This document shows, in pieces, positions 1-10,688 of a stretch of 64,000 bases of DNA. Position numbers and translations under genes: made by a program. Origin of the DNA: Piezodorus guildinii (taxonomy: Eukaryota > Arthropoda > Insecta > Hemiptera > Pentatomidae); contig CM041297.1 of assembly GCA_023052935.1 (NCBI GenBank), positions 7,910,827 through 7,974,826 of the forward strand. The letters are read 5' to 3'. The notes under the pieces were generated by a model, which was not told where the DNA came from, did not search any database, and worked only from the letters and a program-made list of their open reading frames with translations. How positions within the stretch are numbered: the first letter of the stretch is position 1; every line of letters starts with the position of its first letter.

Positions 1-671
1 TATATATCTTGATATTTGTTGTCCCTGTGTCCTGCCGGACCCCTCTCTAGGTTTTAATTTAGCAGAGGAGGTCTCTAATCCAGCTCCTCTTCAGTCTTCT
101 TCTACCAGGCATTTTAGCTATTGATGTGTCATTTGTAAGTCTATTGTCGTGTCCTTTAGAAGTCTATTGTCGTATCCTTGCACTATTTCATCAAAACGCG
201 AATAGGGAGTTCGTCAGCTGTTGGCTGTTGCAACTCCGTGTGTAGAGTTTTCTTATTTACGTAGCAAGAAGATGTCGTTATAAGTCTTAATATTTTTTGA
301 TTGAAATGATTGCAGTTTTCATATGTGAGTCTTTTTTTCTGAGCCAAAATCTGTGAGGCGTAATCGAAATACCTTCAATACTTAGGGGACTTGATTACAG
401 CGTCAACATAGATTTTAAAACGTATTTAGTGACTAGTGCTTTGGGCATGCATACTTCTACTGCTATTTCCGTTGAAATTTTACAGACTCACATTAAACTG
501 TGCAATTATATAATAACACTTTATTCATTTCTCATGAAATTAGTTGAAATAGTATCTGATTGGCCAATAGAGCAGATATTTCACTAGTAGTTCATGTTAA
601 TATTAATGCACATGATTGAAGTTACAGGTAATGTGATGTTAACAGTATGCTCTGGTCCCCGAGAAGTCTTA
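1..671. other. No gene recognised
   Basis: AT-rich sequence with no long ORF, no repeat shared with the rest of the window and no RNA gene that I can support. Confidence 0.5.
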
Positions 672-785
672 AGGCGTGTTTATCTGCAGGCGTTTTGTGG
701 GCTGGAGGGGTAGCGGCTTCTATATAATTATTGGATACTCCGCTATCGCTACAGCCTCCGAAACGCATGTTCCATAAACGCGCCA
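672..785. mobile_element. 114-bp MITE-like inverted repeat
   Basis: The ends are imperfect inverted repeats of about 45 bp. The left reads GGCGTGTTTAT and then AGGCGTTTTG. The right, reverse-complemented, reads GGCGCGTTTATGG and then ATGCGTTTCGG. Both arms contain GTAGCG or a close variant and a GGCTG block. TTA flanks both sides (669-671, 786-788), which would fit a 3-bp TSD as used by PIF/Harbinger elements. It has no coding capacity. The superfamily assignment is inference. Confidence 0.55.
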
Positions 786-1163
786 TTAGCCGAGATCTAG
801 TGATCTCTAGACCGCAAAATATTCTCGAAACTAGAAACTATCTCTTTGCCCTACCCTTTCCCCAGCCAATGGGATCGCGTTATCTCCTCATTCCGCCCCC
901 TTAGTTAATTAATGTTGAGCCGAGTTGGCTTCTTGTCTCTACTCCAGTTTGTTTAATTTATATCCTCTGAGGTGAGGTGGGTGTGGAAGAGTGGCTTATC
1001 TCCCGTGGGGTCTTTGATATCACGTCGCTTCGCAAGTAAACAATGTTATTTATATTATAATTTACTTCGTCAACTTTAAATGTATATATTTAAAAAAAAA
1101 TCTGATGCGGACAAATACGACATTCACTTCCCTCGACTGTTAATATCAATTTAAAAATTATTA

Positions 1164-1693
1164 TTGGGTTGTGTCACATGAAATGTCCGTTTTCAAGGTA
1201 AAGGATTTTTGTTAAAAATACGATATGAAAATAAGATAATTTTATTCGAAGTATTTACCTTCTTTTTCTACATATTTTTCCCAACGTGACACCAACTTTT
1301 TTATCCCCGAACTGAAAAACTCTGAGCTTTGAAGTGAAACAAAATCTGAAAACGCACTTTTCACTTGATCATCATTTTCCAAAAGTTTTCCTTTGACGAA
1401 GTTGTCTAAATTCCTGAATTGGTGGTAATCTGTTGTAGACAAGTCGGGAGAATATGGTGGGTGCGGAAGAACTTCGTAGCCCAGTTCTTTCAATTTTTGC
1501 ACGGTATGTTTTGAAACATGGGGTCTTGCTGCCGCTCAGTGAGATCATGAGGTACCCATGTATCGAGCTTTATTACTTTCCCAATACACTTAAAATCCTG
1601 GAAACAGTAGATGCACTTGCATTTAGTTGTGCTAAATATGTACACATTCGGAAGAAAACAACAAAAACGGAAATTTCATGTGAAACATCCCAA
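1164..1693 (-). mobile_element. mariner deletion derivative (530 bp) with TIRs
   Basis: The terminal inverted repeats begin TTGGGTTGTGTCACATGAAA (left) and TTGGGATGTTTCACATGAAA (right, reverse-complemented). Both are flanked by TA (1162-1163, 1694-1695), the canonical mariner target duplication. Inside are the end of the N-terminal DNA-binding half and the C-terminal part of a mariner transposase, with the centre missing. At 530 bp it is under half the usual mariner length of about 1.3 kb, so it is non-autonomous. It sits inside a Rep-B copy. Confidence 0.88.
1242..1626 (-). pseudogene. Mariner transposase remnant, catalytic core deleted
   Basis: On the minus strand an N-terminal segment containing KLDTWVPHDLTERQQ runs directly into ARPHVSK and then the C-terminal block KELGYEVLPHPPYSPDLS, TTDYH, and ends WEKYVEKEGKYFE. 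The PYSPDL..TDYH block carries the third catalytic Asp of the mariner DDD triad. The segment that would carry the first two Asp residues is absent. The WVPHxLT and SPDLSPTDYH signatures are typical of mariner-family transposases, which cut and paste DNA at TA sites. The product would be inactive. Confidence 0.85.
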
Positions 1694-2699
1694 TAAATAT
1701 ACTTCATTTTGAAAAATATTTTATGTTGATTTTAATGAAAACGTGTATTCATTTTCTTTAGAAACATATGATTTAGATTAAATAATATTATTTGTTAATC
1801 ACTAATAAGTTTATTTCTCATTCGTCACTTTCTATTACCCTTTACAAGTTACTGTATCAGATAATATTTTTTTCCAAATATCTTTCCCTTCCCAACGGTA
1901 TATTATACGGCTATATTACTGTTCTTATTTTCAAAAAAAAAAAAAAAATTACATAAAAAATATTCACTTTTCTCCTTTAGTTGTCAAATTCTCTCAACAT
2001 GCTAATAAGATGATGTACTTAATATTTTTAAATCTACAAAATGATAGGTACTTCAGAAGAAGAAAATTTAAAATATCGACATTCATGCCCAGTAAGACTA
2101 TTTTAATTAGAATGAAACCTACATTATATTAAATTTTACATCTATATAGCGATTTTAATCAAAATCATTGAAGCCGTATTTTAAGAAAATCGTAAAAAGG
2201 TGCAAAATGCATGGTATAAAGTGGCTCTTCAGGTAAGCCGATTTTGATGAAAATGCTGTAACATCTCGGGCGGATATTTGTCTTGAATATGAAATTTCAT
2301 TTTCGTACAACTTATCGTTCTTGCGCTAGACACACCACTCACACACACACACACACACAGACCTTTTTTCGGGGCATGGTTATTTGGATTCAGGAAATCC
2401 TAAAACGTGTATTTTCGTTTAAAACTGGAAATCGAAAATTTTTACGATCGCAATATTTCATATTGCTATGTTTTTGACCGGCTGCTTTTCTAAGGCAGCG
2501 GTAGCTTCAAAAACTAGCTTACTTACTATATTTAGTCAATGTATAAAATATATTTAATGATACCATTGGATCTCCTTTCCAAAGGTATCGTGTTTACCAA
2601 TCCAATAGGTGGCATGCAGGGTAAGATTAAAGTAAACAAGATTCAATTAATACATTACTATAATTATTAACCTACACATACAAATTATATTAATACATT

Positions 2700-3638
2700 G
2701 CCTATCACTCTGATTGAGAATACTGAGAGAAATTTTCACTACTACCTTTGCCATACAATATTACAAATAACGAGATACCTTTACAACACTGTTGACTGGC
2801 GAAGGTGGGATCATCTTAATCAATCCAAATGCAAACATGTCACCTTTACCCTTCGAAGACAATCCTGCCCTCCAGTTCTCTTTAACTCCGTTCCGCTTCC
2901 TTTCTCCGACACAGTCCGGTATCTTGGATTCCTTCTGGACAAAAGGCTAACTTGGAACCCGCATACTAGACTTAAACGACAAGAACTTAATCGACGATTT
3001 GGACAATTATACAGACTACTGAACAGAAATTCTAAATTATCTATCGAGAACAAACTGCTAATATACAAGACAGTACTGAAACCTATCTGGACTTACGGAC
3101 ATGAACTGTGGGGGACAGCCAAATTTTCTAACATCAAACGCATTCAATCCTTCCAATCAAAAGTCCTCCGAACAATAGTTAATGCTCCTTATTATGTATC
3201 CAACTATACCTTACACCGCGACCTAAATATTCCATTTATTTTAGACCTTATACCATTAAAATTCTCTAAATTCCATCAGAACCTTATCCATCACCCTAAT
3301 CCCCTAGCTCAATCCATATCCAGCTCCATACATCCTTACCATCCTCCTAGAAGGTTGAAACGGCAGTGGCCTCGAGACCTCTTGTAAAATGTATATTGGA
3401 GTTCTAGCATTCGCTAGATTCTCCACTCACGTGTTGTATGCTTGTGAATTGTATATAGGTATGAGTGACTTTTGTATAGATTTTGTTTTGTATATATTCA
3501 TACTGTATTATGATTATATAAATTTATTGTTTTGTATATATCATGTAAATGCAGTATGAATGTTGTACTTTATCCCTATTAAAAATGTCCTAAATTGGAC
3601 ATATTGTAATATCGCTCAATAAAGAATTGTTAAAAAAA
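2700..3638 (+). pseudogene. Jockey-type LINE, 3' part of reverse transcriptase ORF
   Basis: The 229-codon ORF at 2698-3387 contains the segment after the RT palm of jockey-clade elements: SKCKHVTFTL, YLGFLLDKRLTWNPHTRLKR, YKTVLKPIWTYGHELWG, IQSFQSKVLRTI and the C-terminal PPRRLKRQWPRDLL. It is followed by about 240 bp of 3' UTR with GCAGTATGAATGTTGT, CTCAATAAAG and a poly(A) tract ending near 3646. The endonuclease and RT catalytic motifs are missing, so this is a 5'-truncated, dead copy. The apparent start codon lies in flanking sequence and is not meaningful. Confidence 0.85.
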
Positions 3639-3769
3639 AAAAAAAAATATTAATATTATTTAATTATGAACTCCCCTCAGTATCCTCAATACATTACAAT
3701 ATATAGGTAAGTGAAAGTAAAAATATTATAAGAAGAAGGCAATGTCATCCGGACTTAGGACTGCCATAC

Positions 3770-4418
3770 AATAAAAGATAGTATATCTTACCAAATCATT
3801 AACTCCCAACACCCTCCATACATTTACAGTCTCCTCCAATTTAAATCTTCAGTCCATTCACTTGAAACAAGATCCCGCCATTCCGACCTTTACTTTCCTA
3901 CCCATAGAACTAAAACATTTGATCGTTCCTTCCTTGTCCGCTCCTCTACTTTCTGGAATTCTCTACCTACTCTTATCCGCCATGCTGCTTCTCTCTCCTC
4001 ATTCAAATCCCAACTTTTCCAATACCTTTTATTATCCCAAAAAGACGCTTAAAAACTGTGATATTTATATTACTTACATCACACTTTGAAAGTGATATTT
4101 GTTTATAGTATATATTTAAACGATGCTATCTATTCATTTATATTTAAGTTTGTTCAACACAATATTTTCTAGGAATTGTTTTTATTTTATGTTATCATTG
4201 TATATATTTTTTTTCTTGTATATATGTGTGTATATGCGTGAGTAATATACACACATAAATTAACCCATAAATGTAATTAGTAGAAATTATGTTCCTTCGG
4301 TCTGTTGGCCAGACATGCTGAATACTTAAACTGTACAAAGCTGTTATTCTTAGGGGACCCAGTCCCAGAATAAAAATTATTTTCTATTCTATTCTATTCT
4401 ATTCTATTCTATTCTATA
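3770..4418 (+). pseudogene. CR1/L2-like LINE 3' end with TTCTA tail
   Basis: One frame reads TRSRHSDLYFPTHRTKTF, then DRSFLVRSSTFWNSLPTLIR, then SSFKSQLFQYL. This resembles the C-terminus of CR1/L2-like LINE polymerases (RT..SF..RS..LWNSLP). The 3' UTR ends GGACCCAGTCCCAGAATAAA and then about seven TTCTA units at 4383-4418. The same 3' end recurs on the minus strand at 38685-39845 and 52888-53495. The RT domain is absent (5' truncation). The clade name is tentative. Confidence 0.7.
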
Positions 4419-4843
4419 TAGACTAAAAGTAACGAGTTACAGAAGATTGGTCTATGAGAGTGGTTCCCAAGAGGTCACTTCGAAAGGTCATTGAGTAAAA
4501 AATTTATATTGTCTTCACGTACAATATTTTTGAAGTAATGGCTTCTATCAGACATGCTATACACCAACAGATCCAACATTTTAAGAGATATACTTGCTGG
4601 TGATTAATGACAATAGACTACTATTGCACAACCACCACCCTAAAATCGTTATCGTTCGAAAATGAAAATTGTTAAGAATTAAAATAGTCATGTGTTTATA
4701 TTCTCAATTTGTAATTTTATTTTGTGATTGCATATGTGCAAGCGCGACGGTCAATTATTTTATTAAATTTGAATCAACTGTTAAGTGACCGCTGGGCAGA
4801 GTGAATGGAGTCGCATATGTGTCTTATTGTTGTCATATCGCAT
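4419..4843. other. No feature recognised
   Basis: AT-rich spacer between the CR1-like tail and the RTE insertion. No ORF or repeat match seen. Confidence 0.5.
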
Positions 4844-4859
4844 GTAATCGAAGGAAATA

Positions 4860-6150
4860 ATAATAATAATAGGCTTACCGAACCCGAAGGTTCGATGCCG
4901 ATACCACCAAACTTCGCCTGCACAGACTCGTCCAATGTTCACCGGTCAAGCCCAAGCCCCCAAAATCAGCCTTAATGCAATCCTCCCATTGACGTTTCGG
5001 CCTACCTTTCGGACGCCTACCAGTCGGTTCAGGGAATACCAACTTTCTCGGAATCCGTTCCTCACTAAGCCCAACAACTTTACGCGCCCATTTGAGTCTC
5101 CGCGATGCTATCAACTCAATTATATTCACAGGGTACAAACTCCGCAATTCCGCGTTGTGCAACCTTCTAATCTCCCCAGTGGCCTCATCTCTCTTTGGAC
5201 CAAATATTTTACGCAGTACCTTATTCTCGAAAACCTTAAGCCGTTGTTCATCCTTCAAAGTAAGCGGCCACGTTTCGCATTCGTAAAGAACCGTTGGAAG
5301 AATAATAGTTTTATAAATTCTAACCTTTAAGTTTTTAGACAGAAGCCGTGAGCTAAGTAATTTAGCAACTGAATAATAACACGCATTTCCCACCTTTAAC
5401 CGGGACTTTATTTCTTCCTGGATTTCATTTTTTCTTGTTATAATTGAACCTAAATACTTGAATTTCTCTACTCGTTCAAAAGTATGACCTGAAATATTAA
5501 TATCATCAAGATCGCCACTATTTCTGCAACTAATCATATATTTCGTCTTATCGGTATTTAATTCGAGACCTATTTGTTTACCGGTTTTTATTAACACACT
5601 TGTATTTAGTTTCCTTGTCTTCACCTAGTAGAACCAAATCATCGGCATACCCCAAAACCGGAATCTTGTCACCCATATTTAAGCCTTTCTCGGTACACAT
5701 CACCTTTTCTATAACATATTCTAAGGCTATATTAAACAAAACAGGTGAAAGGGAGTCACCCTGTTTCAAACCTGATCGCACCTCAAATCTCTCGGAGTAA
5801 TTATGACCGATTCTAACTTTATGAAATGTTTCCGACAAACACATCTCTGCTAGGTTTACTAACTTTTTAGGTATCCTCTGTTCAATCATGATGTTATATA
5901 GCTTCTGACGGTCTATGGAATCATAAGCCTTTTTAAAATCGATGTAAAGTTGATGGACTACACCGTTGTATTCCAGCTTCTTCTCTAATATTTGACGTAA
6001 GGAAAATATTTGATCAATAGTTGAGCGATTCCGCCTAAAACCACATTGGTAGTCTCCGATAATTTCCTCAGCGTATTCCGTGATTCGGCAAGTTAGTATT
6101 GACGAGAATATTTTATAGCATACTGGGAGAAGAGAGATCCCACGATAGTT
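4860..6150 (-). mobile_element. RTE-type LINE, 5'-truncated, with 16-bp TSD
   Basis: Flanked by perfect 16-bp direct repeats GTAATCGAAGGAAATA (4844-4859 and 6151-6166). On the minus strand it ends in a TTA/ATA microsatellite immediately after GGTTCGGTAAGCCTATT, as RTE-clade elements end in short tandem repeats rather than poly(A). It is truncated within the RT domain, with no endonuclease. This is the longest copy of the family in the window. Others are at 7839, 13552, 15493, 34575, 41870 and 53739. Confidence 0.92.
4875..6150 (-). pseudogene. RTE reverse transcriptase, one frameshift
   Basis: The RT domain is spread over two overlapping frames. The upstream frame (from 6150 to about 5600) has NYRGISLLPVCYKIFSSIL, QCGFRRNRSTIDQIFSLRQ, LYIDFKKAYDSIDR (motif A), SGLKQGDSLSPVLFNIALE (motif B) and YADDLVLLGE (catalytic Asp pair). 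The downstream frame continues NTDKTKYMI, FKYLGSIITRKNEIQEEIKS, YKTIILPTVLYECETWPLTL and RPKGRPKRQWEDCIKADFGG to the stop. A single frameshift near 5600 separates them. The N-terminal endonuclease is missing. RTE proteins copy their own RNA into the genome by target-primed reverse transcription. This copy cannot. Confidence 0.9.
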
Positions 6151-6319
6151 GTAATCGAAGGAAATAGTCACAGAAAATAGTTGAAAATTGTCGCAAGAAG
6201 TAGGTATCGCAAAAGGAACGAAGAAAACCTTAAGCCATTTGGTAATTATAATCGATTAGCCTTAATGTACTAAATATGTGGTAAAATTAAACTGAGATTA
6301 TACATGGTTGTAGGAAAAA

Positions 6320-6635
6320 TTATACATAAAACCTACAAATAAAAACGGATAAAATAATTGAAAATATAAAATTAGATATTAAAGTACATTAACTTAAGTT
6401 AACAGCACATGTTTAGTTATTTTATGTGTGTAGCGTTTCAGAGAAGTTTTATTATAATTACCGATTTCTTTTATTAATGGATTTTTAGAGATTGGTGTTT
6501 TACAGAAGTAAGAAGCTGTTTGAGGGTGGACAAATTGTTAACTGTTGGAAGCTGCAAGTCCTGGATATACATGATATTTTAGTGTAGTTTTTGGTAATTA
6601 TCCAAGCAGGTTGAGCTCCAAACTGGCGATCAAGT
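6320..6635 (-). pseudogene. Jockey-like LINE (second lineage), 3' fragment
   Basis: The minus strand resembles the element at 46915-47925. Shared blocks include GAGCTCCAxACxGGCGATC (6610s versus 47400s) and a conserved C-terminal peptide of the form NPxKxxIGNYNKTSLK. Stops interrupt the frame. It abuts a TA run at 6636-6660. Confidence 0.6.
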
Positions 6636-7357
6636 ATATATATATATATATATTATATATATGGGTATTTCTGGTGAAAACCATGGATAACAGTAAAACA
6701 CTCCAAATTTTATTTTCCACCCTAACTGTTGACAATCGGACTATGTGCCGTATCAACTTTTAAGTTGCCCTATCTGCTCTCACAATATGACGAGACGTTT
6801 ATGATACAAGCTGTGTATATTCCTAGAAACTCTACTGGAAGACGGATGATGGAAAAAGTGATGCTAAATGAATAAACAAACAACAACTATGTATATAAGA
6901 AACATACGAATAGTTACAGATATCCTTAATGTGTAGAGATTAAGGAGTACAGGAGGAGATTTCGAGTCTGGGTCTCTTTTAGGTCGGGTGAAATACTTGT
7001 CAAATTTGGCCTCAAAGCAGTCAGAACCGCAGCATGAGGTGCTTTTTCCCATTTAATACAGAAAACATGTGTCAGAGGAAAATAAGAAAGAGAAACAAAA
7101 ATATTCCTTATTTAATGCTACATAAAAAGTATTGTCTCGATGAATTAATTATTAGGAGCAGGTCTCGAGAGATCTGCCTCTCACGCTGAGAAGAGCCTGG
7201 CTGACTTCCAGCTTTAAATATAAACTGAAATAAAGGCGTTTGTGGCCCATGGGTTTTACGCCTCAAAATCCCTAACAACATTAAGCTTCACTTAGACTAA
7301 AACTTCTCTGCCTAGGTTAAATCGGACAAACTACTTTATATTGCATTTAATATTTTT
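6636..7357. other. TA run then unrecognised spacer
   Basis: A TA microsatellite at 6636-6662, then sequence with no coding signal or internal repeat match. Confidence 0.45.
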
Positions 7358-7838
7358 ACTTTCACTTAATTATATATGAAATATATACTAAGCGAAAGTA
7401 TTGCGATCGTGAACATTTTAGAATATCAGTTTTTGACGGAAATACACGTTTTAGGGCCTCCTGAGTCGAAATAACCAAGTACCGCAAAAAGGTCTATGTG
7501 TGTATGTGTGTAAATATGAAACTGAAATTTCATATTTAAGACAACGCCTGAGACGTTATAACACGTTTTTCATCAAAACCAGCTTAACAGAAGAGCCGCT
7601 TTACACCATTCATTTTGCACCTTCTTACGATTTTCTCGAAAACGGCTCTAACGATTTGGATTAAACTCGCTACATCGATGTAAAATTTAATGGGCTTTAA
7701 CATTAAGTAGGTTTCATTCTGCTTGAAATAGTCTCACAGAGCTTAAATGCTGATTTTTAAATTTTCTTCATCTAAAGTACCTTTAATTTTGTAGATTCTA
7801 TAAAAATGACTATATTATCTTGTTAGCATTGATAAATA
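7358..7838 (+). repeat. Rep-B copy, 5' half
   Basis: Begins ACTTTCACTTA, followed by the palindromic ATATATGAAATATAT segment, then GTATTGCGATCGTGAA and a GTGTGTATGTGTGT run. It ends after the GTTAGCATTGATAA block, where an RTE fragment joins it. Confidence 0.8.
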
Positions 7839-7919
7839 AGTGCAACCTTCTAAACTCCCCAGTGATCTCATCTCTCTTCGGACCAAATATTTTACGCAGT
7901 ACCTTATTTTCGAAAACCG
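7839..7919 (-). pseudogene. RTE fragment (about 80 bp)
   Basis: Matches the RTE segment encoding FENKVLRKIFGPKRDEATGE (compare 5155-5240), reverse strand. Too short to retain any function. Confidence 0.75.
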
Positions 7920-7920
7920 G

Positions 7921-8400
7921 ACGGCATAAATAAGGAAATTAAATTCCCATTAAAAAATACTAGGGCCACCTGCGGGTGGGTTTGAGCCCTTGGTGACCTC
8001 AGGACCGAGTTGTTTAAGATTAAATCGTACGAATGATTCCATTAAAACTAAAGGACTAAAAAATGTCCTTTAGTAGGTTTCGAAAATGAGTACCCCGATC
8101 GGTGATATATCGGCCTATTGTCTAGATTCTTAGTGCTCAATAGTGCACACCTTCCCTACTAGACTGCGTTGAGATCGAGTTCTATACAAGTACAATCAGT
8201 AATAACGATTTAGAGAGTTAGTTTGGCGACAATAAAGATTCAGATAGGTGGTGATAATTGAGTTGTAAAGTAGCTAAAGGACAGGAAAGTGGAGGCTCCG
8301 GGAACTTTGAATTAAGAAGTTGTTTAAGGAGCTTAGGGGCTTAGAGGTCGTCTTGATATTTCTCGCTTCGCCGCGTCCTACCCACCTGCGAGGTTTGAAC
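7921..8400 (+). repeat. Composite repeat: SINE-1 piece (-) plus Rep-C (+)
   Basis: 7921-8020 is a reverse-oriented SINE-1 fragment (CCATTAAAAAATACTAGGG, then GGTTTGAGCCC). From about 8025 to 8400 runs Rep-C, with blocks AAAAAATGTCCTTTAGTAGG, GAGTTGTAAAGTAGCTAAAGG and CTCGCTTCGCCGCGTCCTA. The same SINE-plus-Rep-C arrangement occurs inverted at 27800-28388, so the pair moved or was duplicated together. No protein coding seen. Confidence 0.7.
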
Positions 8401-8460
8401 CTGCAATCTAGGGCATTAAAGACTCTTATGCTAGCCACTATATGACAAGTGTCCCCCCGA
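8385..8460 (-). mobile_element. SINE-1 head fragment
   Basis: Reverse copy of the tRNA-like SINE-1 head: CACCTGCGAGGTTTGAACC, then CTTATGCTAGCCACTATA. Truncated. Confidence 0.65.
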
Positions 8461-8555
8461 GTAAATTATGTTACAAAAGTAAATAAAACCCCAATTCATA
8501 ATATTCTGAAGTCAGGTAAGATTCACATTAAAAAAAAAAAAAAAACCTTTACCAA

Positions 8556-8815
8556 TGTTTATTTATTTAACTCACTTCATGCTACAGTGGAATTCCTAAA
8601 TTTTGCCTATCCAGGTTTTATTAGGATAGAGATCTTTAACGAGTACCTGACATCGCACAGGCTCGGAACCATCTTTTAACGTCCCCTCCGAAGGAAGGCA
8701 TAACTAAGGATTTTTCAATCCCATTAAAAGACCCTGGGACGACCAGCGGGTTTGAACCCGTGACCTTTGGCATAGGAGGCTGTTATGCTAACACCCTGCT
8801 ACAGTTGATTCCAGT
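8556..8815 (-). mobile_element. SINE-1, near full length
   Basis: tRNA-derived SINE read on the minus strand. The head carries an A-box-like TAGCATAACAGCCTCCTATGC and a B-box GGTTCAAACCCGC. The body carries AAAAATCCTTAGTTATGCC, TTCGGAGGGGACGTTAAAAG and TGATGTCAGGTACTCGTTAAAG, and the tail is AAATAAATAAA. These are Pol III transcribed and moved in trans by a LINE. Other copies are at 9071, 26690-27085, 27168, 28150, 35491, 37261, 37753, 57510, 58441 and 63337. Confidence 0.85.
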
Positions 8816-8932
8816 GTACCAATGTTATCCATGAGATGTATTGGACAGAGTAGATAAACAGATTGGTACTGTAGCTGGGAGTAACAGGAGGCCTGGCTCA
8901 GCCACTAGGTAACCTCCATATTGCTTGATCCT

Positions 8933-9055
8933 TTATAGAGGCTGGGTGTACCACAGGAGGACCGTCCTTCGGCTGAAATAACTGGATAAAAAATTATTGA
9001 GTCACCCTTATCATCAAGTTTGAACCCGGAACCCATTGACATTGTCTTCTATTTC
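8933..9055 (-). mobile_element. SINE-2 fragment
   Basis: Shares TTTATAGAGGCTGGGTGT.CC.CAGGAGG and AGCCGAAATAAC-type blocks with the better copy at 35838-36027. A tRNA-like box (GGGTTCAAAC on the minus strand) lies near 9020. Divergent copy. Confidence 0.5.
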
Positions 9056-9070
9056 CTGAAGCTCTACATT

Positions 9071-9175
9071 CTCTGTAGCATAGTGGCTAACATAACAGTC
9101 TTCTATACCCAAGGTCACGGGCTCATACTCGCAGGTGGCCCTTAGGATTTTTTAATGGGAATAAAAAAATCTTAA
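9071..9175 (+). mobile_element. SINE-1 fragment
   Basis: TAGCATAGTGGCTAACATAAC, a degraded B-box CGGGCTCATACTCG, and AGGATTTTTTAATGGGA match the SINE-1 head. It is 3' truncated. Confidence 0.65.
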
Positions 9176-10688
9176 GTATGATGTTAATTAATTTACGTAC
9201 ATATATCATATTTTTTATTTTGTATAAAGTCACTACATTCAAATAGTTTTTGTTCTACATTTAACATTTTCATTATATTGTAATAACTCTGTTCATTACA
9301 ATTAAATATATTTTTGTTATGTATTCACTTTCCTTTAGAACTTTTTGTACTTTTTATTAATCATCAATTCTATCGTTAAAATATCGCATATTTTAACTTT
9401 AAATATTTTATTTTGAAGGAAAGAAGCCGGCGGTATGTTTATATCCTAATAGTATTAGTCTGTTTCCGCATTAGTGATACGCCGGCTCATCTTTCTCGCC
9501 AGTTCCTTTTGGACGCTCACAACCAGAGGTGAACCCGACGGTCTATATTTTAATATTCCTTAGGGAATATGTTTCTCTTTCGTTCCATACGAGTAAAAGC
9601 CTCACTATCATCAGACGGTCTGAACGAATACAGCGTTTCTTACAGAATCACAGTGAACTCTTATATTACACTTTTCTTTGTATAATTGTGTTAGTTTTAA
9701 GTTTTCGGTAATTAGTTTTTACAGCTTTATTAATTTTTAATTACAATTTCCTTTATACAGTTTATTTTTATTTTGTTTGTAATTCATTTTTATTCATATT
9801 TTTATTCTTTTTGTTTTGTAAATAGATCAAATATTTTGTTTGAATGTTCAATTGTTTACCTTTTATTTACTGATTGTATAATTTAATTTTTATTTCAATC
9901 TTATGTCACACAATGGAATCCGGCAGAATTTTTAATTAGATCCTTCCATTCTAAGTCCCTAACATTGATACTGATTAGTGGATGAAACATTGGTCCTCCG
10001 GGCTGGATACTATTGTCGTGACAAATATTAATATAATATTTTATTTCTTCTATCATTATATAATTATTGTAATATTCTGAATCTTGGTCACTTGGGCTCA
10101 AATATTTCGTTCCTTTACATCATTAATTTTATCTCGTTTTTATTTCCACTTTTTGTAACGCTAAGAATTTAAATAATTTTTACCTCTCTATTTTCCAACT
10201 TAACTTTTAACACGGAGCCTTTAGATCGCACAAAACATTTAAACTATTTAAAGTGGAAGTTGTTAGAGATAGAAACGAAGATCAAAAGTGTAACAGACCA
10301 ACGGAGGCGGGTTGGCAGTGATACTTCTCAAAAATATCTTTTTTTATGCAATGTACCACGACTTAGCCTCCCTTAGGCTACAAATGGATCAAACTCAAGA
10401 AGAAATTACTCTAATATATTTTCAGGCGCTGTTTATAAGAAGGGATTGATAAATAAAAGTGAGGATGAGATCGGCGGGGCCCCGACGGATTATCCCCTTT
10501 CCCTTCACAACAATTTGGAGCCGACTATAAGGAGGCGGCCCCGAGATCTCATTTTCCTGCCCAGTGGCTTCCAGGCTTCTCCCTTTGTGTGCTCTGTCGG
10601 ATCTACAAATTACCGCTCAGGCTTCATCTTAGCTAACAATAATCTTTTCGCCCCAAATAAATTAGCTATTTCAATTGTTATTTTTTTT
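9176..10688. other. About 1.5 kb without a recognised feature
   Basis: AT-rich. Short ORFs at 9529-9711 and 10446-10742 have no recognisable domain. The 10470-10620 stretch is more GC-rich than its surroundings but matches nothing else in the window. Confidence 0.45.

Larger units (their letters stand above)
1092..2457 (-). repeat. Rep-B copy, split by a mariner
   Basis: Reverse-oriented copy of the 0.9-kb Rep-B family. The 3' tail (AAAAATCTGATGCGGACAA) is at about 1092 and the 5' part (ACGATCGCAATA) at about 2450. It matches the clean copy at 40001-40906 along its length, including the block encoding GCAAAATGCATGGTATAAAG near 2205. A 530-bp mariner is inserted at 1164-1693. A short CA run lies at 2337-2360. 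No coding potential is evident. Confidence 0.8.
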
